A model generated the notes under the pieces. The model did not search any database. It was not told the origin of the DNA and saw nothing but the letters and a program-made list of their open reading frames with translations. The position numbers and the translations under genes are program-made. Positions 1 to 9,500 of a DNA stretch of 46,882 nt are shown here, in pieces. This DNA is from an uncultured Clostridia bacterium. Its GTDB lineage: Bacteria > Bacillota > Clostridia > Oscillospirales > Oscillospiraceae. Numbering within the stretch: the stretch's first letter is position 1; each line of letters starts with the position of its first letter. Location of the stretch: positions 1 through 46,882 of the forward strand of contig CANBCW010000007.1 of the NCBI GenBank assembly GCA_947367115.1, read 5' to 3'.

Positions 1-2960
1 CCGGTGTAGCTGTCGCCGCAGACGGAGCAGGTATAGGTGGTGTAGCCATCCTTAACGCAGGTGGGCGCGGTGACGACCTCGCCGTAGCTGTGACCCAGCG
101 CTTCCCCCTCAGTTTCTCCGCAGAGAGAGCAGGTCTTGGGTTCGGTACAGGTAGCATCCTTCCAGCTATGGCTGCAGCCCTCTACATACTCCGCGTAGCT
201 CAAAGTAAAGGTATTGTCGCCGTTATCAACCAGCGTAAAGGTAAGCTTAACGCCGCCGGGAACATACAGCTTATTGGAATTAGATCCGGTTACAGACGTA
301 CTATACAGAACAGCGGAAGTAACATCCGTTCCAAGCCAGCCATTCGTCATGTACCATCCGCTGTTGTCAGCAGTCTTGACCGCGACATAAGAATCCGAAC
401 TGAAGGTGGTAGTCAGCGTGCCATTCACCAGCTTGTAGTCACCCATGTCACTGGCATTCTCTTCGCAGGCATAGTTCATGTTATTGATCCAGCCAAACAG
501 ATAGTAGTCCGGCATCGTCACAACAGGCTCTGTCGCACCGCAGGAGCAGGTGCCATTCACATACGTATGACCAACACTGGCACCGCATTGTGTGCAATTG
601 CCGCTGGTATTGTGACTCTCGTGATTACAGGCCTCTCCACTGCGAGTATAGCTCAGGGTCAATGTTCCATCAGTGTTCTCAACCAGCGTAATGGTTACCT
701 CAACACCAACCGGAATGTAAAGCTTATCTGCATCCGTACCCAGTTCCGATGCCTTGTACAACGTAACAGATGTCACTTCGCCCTGATAACCGTCGGTCAT
801 GTACCAGGTAGTATTGGCAGCATCCTTAACACAGACGTAGGTAGTGTCGGTAAACGTTGCGGTAATCGGGCCATTTTTAAAGGAATAGTCGCCCAAATTG
901 GCGTAATCATCACCATCACCGTGATTCTTGCCGTTGATATATCCAATCAAATAATAATCCAATCCTTGCACCACCTGGGCAACACCACAGTTGGAGCACA
1001 CCCCATTCACATAGGAGTGACCGGTAGCGGCGATCGCTTCCGTCTTTGTTTCACCGCAGTTGGCACAAGTATAGGTGCGGACACCCGCGGCAGTACAGGT
1101 AGCCGCCTTGGTTACCGTACCTGTCCCCCAACTGTGCGTACAGATACTATAATCACTCCACGCACCGGTGGACATGGTATAGTGATTTCCCTGAATTGTC
1201 AGATCCTCTGTTTTGTTGGATGCGCTATCATTGGTATTATTGTGGAAGATGACTTGGGTGGCATCGCCGGGAATGGTTGCGCTATAGAGCGTTCCATCCA
1301 CCTGTTTCATGACATCACCGGGCCAGTCTGTCATAGACGTATTATCATCAGACCAGTAATAGATATAGACCGTGCTCCAGCTATTAGAATTGACAAAGTA
1401 AATTGTGGTTTCAGCAGCCTTCACCGCGCCGCAGGAGCAAATACCGTTGGCATCGTAGCTATGTCCAACGCTCATACCGCAGGAGCTGCAGATACCGCTG
1501 GTGTTATGGCTCTCGTGATCGCACTGAACAGCGTTATAAACAACAGCAATGCCGGTATAGCCGATGGTGCCGGTGATCCGTCCGCCGGAAACCGTGAAGG
1601 TGTTACCGGAAACCTGATCGGTGTAAGTGCCGTCCGCAATCTGATTGGCTGTGACATTGACACTGTTGGAACCATTGCAATTGACCAGCACAACGCCGGA
1701 CGTACCACGCTCGACATACGCAATTCCATTTTCATTGGCAACGTATTCCGACTGTCCAATGAACGCGTTGTGGAAATGGTTGACAGCGGCAACCTCACTC
1801 CAAGACCATGCCGTCACCGAAGCGGTACCCAGAGTCTGCGTATAGCTGTCGGGTCTGGCCAGGTACAGAGCCATCGCATCCGCACGGGAAGCAACCAGCG
1901 CCCAGGTTTTATTGATATTGGTATTGGAAACATTATCCGAGTTTTCATTGCCCGCGTATGTATCGTGAGACTCTGCCCACAGAACGAGCTGGTCAGCGGT
2001 TGCATCCTTGTGATAAGAATAGCTGTACGCGCTGGCGTTGCCGATATTGTTTCTAACACTATTACTCCAGGAGTTATCCGTTACACTGAAATACTTGGTG
2101 TAAGCACTGTCCGGCAGAGAACTGGGGGAATTATCGTCCGGATGATACAGCAGTTCGCCATAGCAATACAGGTCAATGCCTCTGGTAGAAGACGCGTAGG
2201 ATTCCGCGCCATTGATCACGGTAGGCCAGAAATCACTGGCGCACCAGGTATCGTCAGGCGTTTCAATGTGCTTGACCGCATCGAACCGGAAGCCATCCGC
2301 GCCTGCGTCAATACACTCCTTCAGATAATTCAAAACATAGCTCTGAACCTTGTCGCTGGCAGTGTTGAGATCCGGAACACCGTCCAGGCAATACTGCGTA
2401 ATATTATATCTGTCGTTGTAATTTGAAATATTGGTGTTAAGATCGTGCCAGCAGGAGCTGTCATTCTCGATGTAATCCGCGATGTTGGGATGCTTGCCGC
2501 TTCCGTTGTAGTCTGCCATGTGGTTGGCAACAACATCAACAATCACTTTGATGCCATACTCATGGGCAGTTTCACACATGCTTTCAAACTCTGCCTTGGT
2601 ACCCAGCGCATTCGTGCCGGTATTATCAATGCAGAAATCAACCGGCTGATAAAATACCCACCAGTCGTAGGTTTGGCTGCCTGCAGTGGTCTGCTTTACA
2701 GGCTGAATGGGAGATGTCTGAACAGCCGTGTAGCCCAAACTGGCGATTTGAGCCATATTAGCCTCAATGTTCCGATAAGACCAGTTCCAGCAATGGAGTG
2801 TAACACCATCCTGGACATCACGGTCTGCCGCGGACAGAGATGAAGCAGAATAGGTCTGCTCCGCTGCATTTGCCGTCATCGGCATGGGAATCAGGATCTG
2901 GGCAAGAATCAGTGTCAGCGCCAGAACCAATCCAATTGATCTGTGTACAAACTTTTTCAT
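1..2960 (-). CDS. Secreted multidomain alpha-amylase (GH13, AmyE-like), 3' end outside window
   Basis: This extracellular endo-acting starch hydrolase is read leftward from an ATG at 2958-2960 behind GGAGGTCCCA and runs open off the left edge (about 986 codons seen). A signal peptide ends near ANA-AE at residue 32. All four GH13 signatures are visible: DVVANH (142-147), GFRFDAVKH with nucleophile D227, YGELL with acid/base E269, and ESHD with D333. The wording around them matches Bacillus AmyE (subfamily GH13_28). Residues about 515-600 resemble a CBM26 starch-binding module (IYFVNSNSWSTVYIYYWS). Two related modules of about 105 residues start with DYYLIGYING (about 665) and DYYLFGWINN (about 815). 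Between the modules lie short Cys/His segments of the GHSY...CSxCG type. The C-terminus, where a cell-wall anchor might sit, is not in the window. The amylase call is firm; the roles of the extra modules are inferred. Confidence 0.95.
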   Translation of the reverse strand, partial: MKKFVHRSIGLVLALTLILAQILIPMPMTANAAEQTYSASSLSAADRDVQDGVTLHCWNWSYRNIEANMAQIASLGYTAVQTSPIQPVKQTTAGSQTYDWWVFYQPVDFCIDNTGTNALGTKAEFESMCETAHEYGIKVIVDVVANHMADYNGSGKHPNIADYIENDSSCWHDLNTNISNYNDRYNITQYCLDGVPDLNTASDKVQSYVLNYLKECIDAGADGFRFDAVKHIETPDDTWCASDFWPTVINGAESYASSTRGIDLYCYGELLYHPDDNSPSSLPDSAYTKYFSVTDNSWSNSVRNNIGNASAYSYSYHKDATADQLVLWAESHDTYAGNENSDNVSNTNINKTWALVASRADAMALYLARPDSYTQTLGTASVTAWSWSEVAAVNHFHNAFIGQSEYVANENGIAYVERGTSGVVLVNCNGSNSVNVTANQIADGTYTDQVSGNTFTVSGGRITGTIGYTGIAVVYNAVQCDHESHNTSGICSSCGMSVGHSYDANGICSCGAVKAAETTIYFVNSNSWSTVYIYYWSDDNTSMTDWPGDVMKQVDGTLYSATIPGDATQVIFHNNTNDSASNKTEDLTIQGNHYTMSTGAWSDYSICTHSWGTGTVTKAATCTAAGVRTYTCANCGETKTEAIAATGHSYVNGVCSNCGVAQVVQGLDYYLIGYINGKNHGDGDDYANLGDYSFKNGPITATFTDTTYVCVKDAANTTWYMTDGYQGEVTSVTLYKASELGTDADKLYIPVGVEVTITLVENTDGTLTLSYTRSGEACNHESHNTSGNCTQCGASVGHTYVNGTCSCGATEPVVTMPDYYLFGWINNMNYACEENASDMGDYKLVNGTLTTTFSSDSYVAVKTADNSGWYMTNGWLGTDVTSAVLYSTSVTGSNSNKLYVPGGVKLTFTLVDNGDNTFTLSYAEYVEGCSHSWKDATCTEPKTCSLCGETEGEALGHSYGEVVTAPTCVKDGYTTYTCSVCGDSYT

Positions 2961-3026
2961 TGGGACCTCCTTCATTTTCCGGCAAACCGTCAGCAAGGCG
3001 CTGCAGTCCAACCTATGCTATTATAA

Positions 3027-3055
3027 ATTATATCAGTACACGGCGGGATTGTCTA
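3027..3055 (-). promoter_or_regulatory. Sigma-A type promoter of the amylase gene
   Basis: On the minus strand TAGACA (3050-3055) and TATAAT (3027-3032) are separated by 17 bases, about 65 bases upstream of the amylase ATG. The -10 is perfect and the -35 has four of six consensus bases. I saw no obvious cre-like operator, so catabolite control cannot be argued from the sequence. Confidence 0.7.
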
Positions 3056-3110
3056 CCATAATTTCAAAGCTGCACCAGTAGAAAAGCAAAAAATCAGCTT
3101 GACGCACGAT

Positions 3111-3138
3111 CCCCCTGAGCACACTGCGGCTCAGGGGG
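3111..3138 (-). terminator. Hairpin terminator after the pepF operon
   Basis: A perfect 10-bp stem (CCCCCTGAGC with GCTCAGGGGG) and an 8-base loop lies 6 bases past the stop of the small gene downstream of pepF. On the minus strand the T-rich run comes only about 17 bases after the stem, so it is a less classical intrinsic terminator. Confidence 0.6.
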
Positions 3139-3144
3139 AATTTC

Positions 3145-3411
3145 TCAAATGTTTGATTTAAGCCAAGAAATCATTGCTTCCCGACCCTCTTCGGAAAGCG
3201 GGAATGTCGCTTCACCTTCCATCTCACTTTTCTCATAGCAAAAAAGTCCATGCCAATACTGTACAAAAATGGAACTGGTTTCAAAATCAACCTCTTTCGG
3301 GGTCTTCATAACCACCTTTGGCTCTACACGGAACCGGAAAAGGCCGAACGAACCGGTGAAGATATTCTTCATAGCAAAGGTATGAAGCGTCGGAATAAAC
3401 AGTTCGCCCAT
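3145..3411 (-). CDS. Small uncharacterised protein coupled to pepF
   Basis: This gene encodes about 88 residues from the ATG at 3409-3411, which overlaps the pepF stop as TGATG; a GTG one codon earlier is also possible. The one-base overlap implies translational coupling to pepF. The protein is soluble-looking, with no signal peptide, membrane segment or Cys motif. It has an aromatic stretch (VQYWHGLFCYEK) near residue 52 and a C-terminal helix-like end. I do not recognise the family. Being downstream of an oligopeptidase in the same transcript does not reveal its role. Confidence 0.6.
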   Translation of the reverse strand: MGELFIPTLHTFAMKNIFTGSFGLFRFRVEPKVVMKTPKEVDFETSSIFVQYWHGLFCYEKSEMEGEATFPLSEEGREAMISWLKSNI

Positions 3412-5219
3412 CACTCGGCCTCCATTAACGCTTCCATCTCATCCAGTAACTGCCCAAACAAGTCAAGTGCCTGTTTGACAGGCTCGGGACTGGTCATATC
3501 AACGCCCGCGCACTTCAAAAGTTCAATCGGACTCTTGGAGCATCCACCGGACAGGAAGGACAGATAATCTTCAACAGCGCGCTCCCCCTCCGACAAGATC
3601 TTCCGGGACAGTGCGATTGCAGCAGAATAACCGGTGGCATACTGGAATACATAATAATCAAAATAGAAATGCGGAATCCTGGCCCACTCCATAGCAATCT
3701 CATCGTCAACAACCATATCCGGGCCAAAATAAAGCTCATTTAGGCGGCGATATTCTGCGCACAGCACGTCCGCCGTAAAGGTCTTGCCCTCACCAATCAT
3801 GCGGCCAATGTTCAACTCAAACTCCGCGAACATGGTCTGGCGGTACAGTGTCCCTTTAAACTGCTCCAGGAAGTGATTGATCAGGTATGCGCGTTCCTTC
3901 TTATCCGTAGTCTTAGAAAGCAGATACTCCATCAGCAGTGCTTCATTACAGGTCGAGGCAACCTCGGCAACAAAGATCACATACTGGGAATCGATGGGGT
4001 TTTGGGCAGCGTTGGACAGATAGGAATGGAGCGCATGACCCATTTCATGTGCAAGCGTAAACTGACTGTCCAACGTTCCGGTATAATTCAGCAGAACATA
4101 GGGATGGATGGACACACCGGCAGAATACGCGCCTGCGCGTTTGCCCTCATTTTCATAGACATCGATCCACCGATTTTCAAATCCTTCTTTCAAAATCTTA
4201 CGGTAACGCTCTCCCAAAGGAGCCAGCGCATCATACACCGTCTGCTTTGCCTCTTCGAAAGGGATCCTGCGGTCCAGACCGGGAACAAGCTGCGTATATA
4301 CATCGTAGAAATGAAGTTCCTCTACACCCAGCAATTTTTTACGCAAACGTACATAGCGATGCATCTTGTCCATATTCTGATGAACAGCCTCGATCAAATT
4401 CAGATACACCGAGGTCGGTACGTTATTCTGATCCAGCGACGCATCCAGTGAAGACGGATATTTCCGAGCCTCCGCAAAGAATTGCAGTTGCTTTCCCTGG
4501 GCATTCAGCAGGGATGCGGCGGTATTGCGGAAATTTTTAAGGGTTCCGTAGAGGTTTTCGTAGGCACTCTTCCGCAGCACCCGGTCAGCGCCCTCCTGAT
4601 AAGTGATGAAGGTGCTCTGACTCAGAGGACGCTTCTTCCCTTCCCCATCCACAGCATCCGGGAATTTTAAATCGGCGTTGATGAAGGATCTGAAAATATT
4701 GCTGGGGGTCTGCGCCATCTCACCGGCGGCAGCCATCAGCTTCTCCTCCGAGGGAGAAAGGATATGTTTCCTGCGGCGTCGCAGATCAGTCAGGTAGCGG
4801 CGGTAACGCTCCAGAGCGGGATATTCTGCATAAAACCCATCCAGCTTTTCATCAGAGATCGCCATGATCTCCGGCGTTTCAAAACTGCAAGATGCGTCAA
4901 GCGCGACAACCATGCTCATAAATTTGCCGTTCATCGCCTGATAGATGGCATTTCGTGTATCCTCATCCGCGCGGCGCATACAGTAGTTTCCAAGCAGTAA
5001 CGCCTTGGCATTCGTCTTTTCCAGCTTCTCAATAAATCGGTAAAGTGTCTCGGCGCTGTCTGCCAAATGTCCGGCAAACGCCGCTAACGCAGCCTGATCT
5101 TCCGCCATGGCCGCCATTTCCTGCTCCCAAGCTTCGTCACTGGAATAAATGTCCTCCAGCGCCCAAGTGTCCTCCACCGGGATCTCGGAACGCTTGCGGA
5201 TCTTGTTCATATCATCCAT
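3411..5219 (-). CDS. pepF: Oligoendopeptidase F (M3 family zinc metallopeptidase)
   Basis: This cytoplasmic zinc peptidase degrades short peptides, typically 7-17 residues. The 602-residue length is normal for PepF. The HExxH zinc motif is HEMGH at 391-395 in the context TLAHEMGHALHS, and the third zinc ligand is probably E419 in FVAEVAST, as in the M3B subfamily. The start ATG at 5217-5219 follows GGAGGTAAGAC at ideal spacing. There is no signal peptide, so the enzyme acts inside the cell. It is the first gene of a two-gene unit with the small gene at 3145-3411, preceded by its own promoter at 5250-5278. Confidence 0.96.
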   Translation of the reverse strand: MDDMNKIRKRSEIPVEDTWALEDIYSSDEAWEQEMAAMAEDQAALAAFAGHLADSAETLYRFIEKLEKTNAKALLLGNYCMRRADEDTRNAIYQAMNGKFMSMVVALDASCSFETPEIMAISDEKLDGFYAEYPALERYRRYLTDLRRRRKHILSPSEEKLMAAAGEMAQTPSNIFRSFINADLKFPDAVDGEGKKRPLSQSTFITYQEGADRVLRKSAYENLYGTLKNFRNTAASLLNAQGKQLQFFAEARKYPSSLDASLDQNNVPTSVYLNLIEAVHQNMDKMHRYVRLRKKLLGVEELHFYDVYTQLVPGLDRRIPFEEAKQTVYDALAPLGERYRKILKEGFENRWIDVYENEGKRAGAYSAGVSIHPYVLLNYTGTLDSQFTLAHEMGHALHSYLSNAAQNPIDSQYVIFVAEVASTCNEALLMEYLLSKTTDKKERAYLINHFLEQFKGTLYRQTMFAEFELNIGRMIGEGKTFTADVLCAEYRRLNELYFGPDMVVDDEIAMEWARIPHFYFDYYVFQYATGYSAAIALSRKILSEGERAVEDYLSFLSGGCSKSPIELLKCAGVDMTSPEPVKQALDLFGQLLDEMEALMEAE

Positions 5220-5249
5220 GGTCTTACCTCCGAAGTTATTTATAAATAT

Positions 5250-5278
5250 AATGTATCATACTGGACAGTTAAATTCAA
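5250..5278 (-). promoter_or_regulatory. Probable promoter of pepF
   Basis: On the minus strand TTGAAT (5273-5278) and TACATT (5250-5255) are 17 bases apart, 30 bases upstream of the pepF start. The -35 overlaps the edge of the preceding terminator stem. The -10 is moderate and a shifted TATATT is an alternative. Confidence 0.5.
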
Positions 5279-5300
5279 GGGCACCCGAACCGGGTGCCCT
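5278..5300 (-). terminator. Terminator of the udp operon
   Basis: A perfect 10-bp stem (AGGGCACCCG with CGGGTGCCCT) and a 3-base loop lies 7 bases past the stop of the Cys-rich gene. On the minus strand it is followed by TTGAATTT, only moderately T-rich. Confidence 0.75.
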
Positions 5301-5307
5301 GCATCAG

Positions 5308-5697
5308 TTATTTGATCCTGGAGTACCAGAAGCAATCGCCATCAAGGGACAGCTTGGATCGATGCCCCGCAAGATGATCGCATCCTTCCTCATCTTCTTC
5401 ATAATGTTTGCAATCGAGACATTTCCGATTGACCACTTCCGTCAGTCTGCGGTCATACTCATCCTTGGATAGCAGTGTGATATCCGCTTCTGTTACCTCC
5501 GAAATCTGCGCCACATTCACATACAGGTATTCATACTCCGTTTCCACAAAGTAAGGCTCGCAGCATTCATCCTCCTTCCACAGCTTCAGCTTGATGAAGG
5601 AATGGTAATTCTCGTTCAGATAGTCAACAAATTGCTCAATATTGCTGATGCCATCCGGGTATGAATAAAAGTCACAGTTGCACTTTAATACTTTCAT
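5308..5697 (-). CDS. Cys-rich acidic protein of unknown function, coupled to udp
   Basis: The predicted protein has 129 residues, is acidic and has no membrane segment. Cysteines cluster at both ends: KCNCDFY near residue 5, DECCEPYF in the middle, and a C-terminal group CLDCKHYEEDEEGC followed by a late DGDCFWY, suggesting a small zinc site. Its ATG (5695-5697) overlaps the udp stop by one base (TAATG), so it is very likely translated from the udp transcript. I do not recognise the family. It could be a regulatory or metal-binding partner, but nothing in the sequence shows a link to nucleoside metabolism beyond the coupling. Confidence 0.75.
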   Translation of the reverse strand: MKVLKCNCDFYSYPDGISNIEQFVDYLNENYHSFIKLKLWKEDECCEPYFVETEYEYLYVNVAQISEVTEADITLLSKDEYDRRLTEVVNRKCLDCKHYEEDEEGCDHLAGHRSKLSLDGDCFWYSRIK

Positions 5698-6470
5698 TAT
5701 TTTCCCCTTTTGATATCCGCGGCGATGATCCGTTTCATGGCTTCAATGCCCACCTTGATCGCGCCGGAGGTATCCTCGGTCATGGACATATCCATTCCCG
5801 CCTTTTCCCGTTCCTGGTTCCAAATGACATGGAAGCAGCTGCCGCAGCGCACGCCCAGCGCGGCGGCGACAACAAATAGAGCGGAGGATTCCATCTCGCT
5901 GGCCTTGACACCAAGGCGCTTCCAGGACTCCCACTTTTGCAGCAGATCATAGTAGACCGGAGACTTTTCGGGGCTGTGCTGGCCATAGAAGGAATCCTTG
6001 CACTGCACAACACCCACATGGGTGCCGTATCCCAGCTCCTCACCCGCCGCTTTCAGAGCCGCTGTGATGTCAAAATCCGCCACAGCGGGAAATTCGATGG
6101 GCGCGTACTCCAAAGAAGTGTGCTCATAACGGATGGCACCGCTGGCCACCACCACATCACCGGGCCTTACATCCAGCGCAATGCCGCCGCAGGTTCCCAC
6201 ACGGATAAAGGTATCCGCGCCGATGGCGGTCAGCTCCTCCATGGCAATGGATGCGGAGGGGCCGCCGATACCGGTGGAGCAGACGGAAACCTTCTGACCC
6301 AGCAGGTAGCCGGTGTAAATATTGTACTCCCGGTTCATGCCAATATGTACGGGATCATCAAAGTAGGAAGCAATGGACTCGCACCGGCCCGGATCACCGG
6401 GCAGGAACACATACCGGCCCACATCCCCCTGTTTACAATGAATATGAAATTGCATACCGATATCTTGCAT
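5697..6470 (-). CDS. udp: Uridine phosphorylase (PNP/UDP phosphorylase family)
   Basis: This enzyme cleaves uridine with phosphate to uracil and ribose-1-phosphate in pyrimidine salvage. The 257-residue protein shows the phosphate-binding GDPGR near residue 25, the ribose-1-phosphate loop IRVGTCGG near 90, and SEMESSALF near 190, which in this family holds the ribose-contacting Glu. The start ATG at 6468-6470 is preceded by GAGGTG at 8 bases. The gene leads a two-gene unit with the Cys-rich gene at 5308. Exact substrate preference (uridine versus other nucleosides) is inferred from family resemblance. Confidence 0.88.
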   Translation of the reverse strand: MQDIGMQFHIHCKQGDVGRYVFLPGDPGRCESIASYFDDPVHIGMNREYNIYTGYLLGQKVSVCSTGIGGPSASIAMEELTAIGADTFIRVGTCGGIALDVRPGDVVVASGAIRYEHTSLEYAPIEFPAVADFDITAALKAAGEELGYGTHVGVVQCKDSFYGQHSPEKSPVYYDLLQKWESWKRLGVKASEMESSALFVVAAALGVRCGSCFHVIWNQEREKAGMDMSMTEDTSGAIKVGIEAMKRIIAADIKRGK

Positions 6471-6502
6471 AAATCACACCTCAAAACTGGAATTATATTG
6501 TG

Positions 6503-6531
6503 ATTATAGCACAAGGATTCAGAAATAGCAA
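6503..6531 (-). promoter_or_regulatory. Promoter of udp
   Basis: On the minus strand TTGCTA (6526-6531) and a perfect TATAAT (6503-6508) are 17 bases apart, about 33 bases upstream of the udp ATG. Confidence 0.75.
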
Positions 6532-6537
6532 CAGATG

Positions 6538-6572
6538 AAAAAGGAAACTGCTGTGCTTTCACAGCAGTTTCC
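6538..6572 (-). terminator. Terminator of polC and of the long pyrH-polC run
   Basis: A 13-bp stem (GGAAACTGCTGTG, 6543-6555, with its complement at 6560-6572) and a 4-base loop is followed on the minus strand by five T. It starts a few bases after the polC stop and is a textbook intrinsic terminator. Confidence 0.9.
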
Positions 6573-6578
6573 CTTTCA

Positions 6579-9500
6579 TCAGAAGAACGTAACCTGGCTG
6601 GTATCCGGCAAGTCACCGAATGCCCCGGCATCCTTGAGCATCTGAATATGGGTCTTGGACACCTTGGGGCAGGCCGCCGCGATCTCCTCAATGGAAATAA
6701 ACTGCTTGCCTTCACGGCCTTCCATCAGACTGATGGCGGCATTTTCGCCAAGGCCGGAGATGGATACGAACGGTGGGCGTAATTTCCCATCCTCAATAAT
6801 AAATTTGGTAGCATGACTCTTGTAGATGTCGATGGGCAGAAAATCCAGGCCGCGCAGATAGAATTCGTAAACGACCTCCAGCGTAGTCAGCAGATCCTCA
6901 TCCTTATCCGTGGCATTTTCATTATTGTCAATGGCATCGATATGCCCCAGAACTGTGTCCATGCCCCGGGTCATCATAACCGCATCGAAGCCGCCCTTCT
7001 GGCTCCGGCGGTAGAAATAGGCGGCGTAGAACGCCAGCGGATGATAGACCTTGAACCAGGCAATCCGGAACGCCATCATAACATACGCAACCGCGTGAGC
7101 CTTCGGGAACAGGTACTTGATCTTTTTGCAGGAGCCGATGTACCAGTCCGGAACTCCAGCGTCAATCATTTCCTGTTCCGCTCCATCCGGCAGTCCCCTG
7201 CCCTTACGGACGGATTCCATGATCTTAAACGCCCGCTTCTCCGGCATGCCGCAGGAGATCAGATAAATCATGATATCGTCACGGCAGCCAATGGTGCCGT
7301 CCACCGTGGCGGTCTTGGAGGTGATCAGATCCCGGGCATTACCCAGCCACACATCGGTGCCGTGGGTGTAGCCGGAGATCCGGACAAGGAAATCAAACTT
7401 CTCCGGCATGGTGTCCAGCAAGACACCCCGGGTGAACCGGGTATTGAATTCCGGCACAGCCACCGCGCCGGTTGGGCCAAGGATCTTATCATCTTCATAA
7501 CCCAGAACCTTGGATGAGGTAAAGATGGACATGGTCTTCTTGTCATCCAACGGAATCGTCTTGGCATCCACGCCGGTCATGTCCTCCATCATGCGGATCA
7601 TGGTGGGGTCATCGTGTCCCAGCATATCCAGCTTCAGGAGGTTTTCTTCCATCGAGTGATATTCAAAATGCGTCGTGATCTGATCGGACTTGGGGTCATC
7701 CGCCGGATGCTGAACCGGGCAGAAATCCCAGATCTCATTTTCCTGCGGGATGACAACCAGGCCGCCGGGGTGCTGGCCGGTGGTGCGTCGAACGCCGACA
7801 CATCCTGTTGCCAGACGGTTCATCTCCGAAGAATTGGCGCTTTTGCCCCGCTCCTCCATATACTTCTTTACGTATCCAAAGGCTGTCTTTTCCGCTACAG
7901 TGCCGATGGTTCCGGCTCGGAAAACGTGGGATTTTCCGAACATTTCGGTGCAGTAGGCATGGGCTCTGGCCTGATATTCACCGGAGAAGTTCAGGTCGAT
8001 ATCCGGCACCTTGTCACCGCCAAAGCCAAGGAACGTCTCAAAGGGAATATTAAAACCGTCCTTTTCCAGCTTCGTTCCACATTTCGGACAGTCCGCATCG
8101 GGCAGATCCGCGCCGCAGTTGAACCCCTTGGGAACATCCAGAACGGTATGCTTACAATCCGGATTGGGACAGCGGTAATGCGGCGGAAAGGAATTGACCT
8201 CTGTAATGCCCGACATGTACGCGACAATAGAGGAGCCTACGGAACCACGCGAGCCGACCAGATAACCATGCTCCAGGGAATTCTGCACCAGCTTCTGCGC
8301 AGACATATAGATCACGTCGTAATGACAGTTGATAATATCGTTCAGCTCTGTCTCCACACGCTTGACAAAAAGCTCCGGTGGATGATCACCGTACAGCCGG
8401 TGGAACTTGCCATAGACAAGCGCTTTCAGATCCTCGACAGAATTTTCAATCTTAGGCGCAAACAGGTTATGGGGAACCGGACGTACATTTTCGCACATGT
8501 CAGCGACCAGATTTGGATTAGTAATAACGATTTCCCGCGCCTTTTCCTCGCCCAGATAGCCAAATTCCCGCAGCATTTCATCTGTAGTATGGAAATACAG
8601 GGGAATATCCCGATCCGCATCATCAAACCCTTTCGTTGCCAGCAGGATATGACGGAATATCTCATCTTCAGGATTCAGGAAATGAACATCGCCGGTAGCG
8701 ACAACCATTTTGCCCATCTCCTCACCCAAACGGACAATGGTTTTATTGAACTGACGCAGCTCCTCTTCATCCTGCGCCAATCCTTTATCAAGCATGAAAT
8801 GATTATTCCCGATAGGCTGAACTTCCAAGTAATCATAGAAAGAAGCAATACGCTTCAATTCATCATCGGCAGAACCGAAAACAACCTCCTGGAACAGCTC
8901 GTTGTTTTCACAGGCAGAACCCACGATGATGCCTTCCCGCAGCTTCATCAGCTCGGATTTCAGGATTCTGGGCTTCTGCTTGAAGTATTTCAGGTTAGAG
9001 TCGGAGATCAGATGATAAAGATTGCGCAGACCGACCTGATTCTTGGCAAAAAGGATAATATGCTGCGCATGACGGCTGTCGTGACGATGGATCATCCGAA
9101 GCGGAATCATAGCTTCATTGATCTGCTGAATGCGGTGAACCCCCATATTCTCCAGCTTTGCAAACAGCTTATGAAGGATCTGTCCGCAGATCACTGCGTC
9201 ATCCGCAGCCCGGTGGTGGTTGAAATCTCCCAAATTAAATTCCTTCGCCACGACATCCAGCTTATACTTATTCAAATGTGGAAGCAGATTTTGAGACAGG
9301 ATCAGCGTATCGATGGCATTCAGCTCATACGGAATCCCCAACCGTTCACATTCCCGGGTCACAAAGCAGGCATCAAAACGCGCATTGTGCGCAACCAATG
9401 GGCGACCACCAATAAAGTCGATCAGCTTCGGCAATACAGTCTCGATCTTCGGAGCGCCGCGCAGCATGTCATCGGTGATACCGGTCAGTTCGCTGACCTC

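Noticed and set aside
90..2426. Open frame of 778 codons on the plus strand
   Set aside because: It is exactly antisense to the amylase, has no ribosome site or domain pattern, and arises from the codon composition of the real gene.
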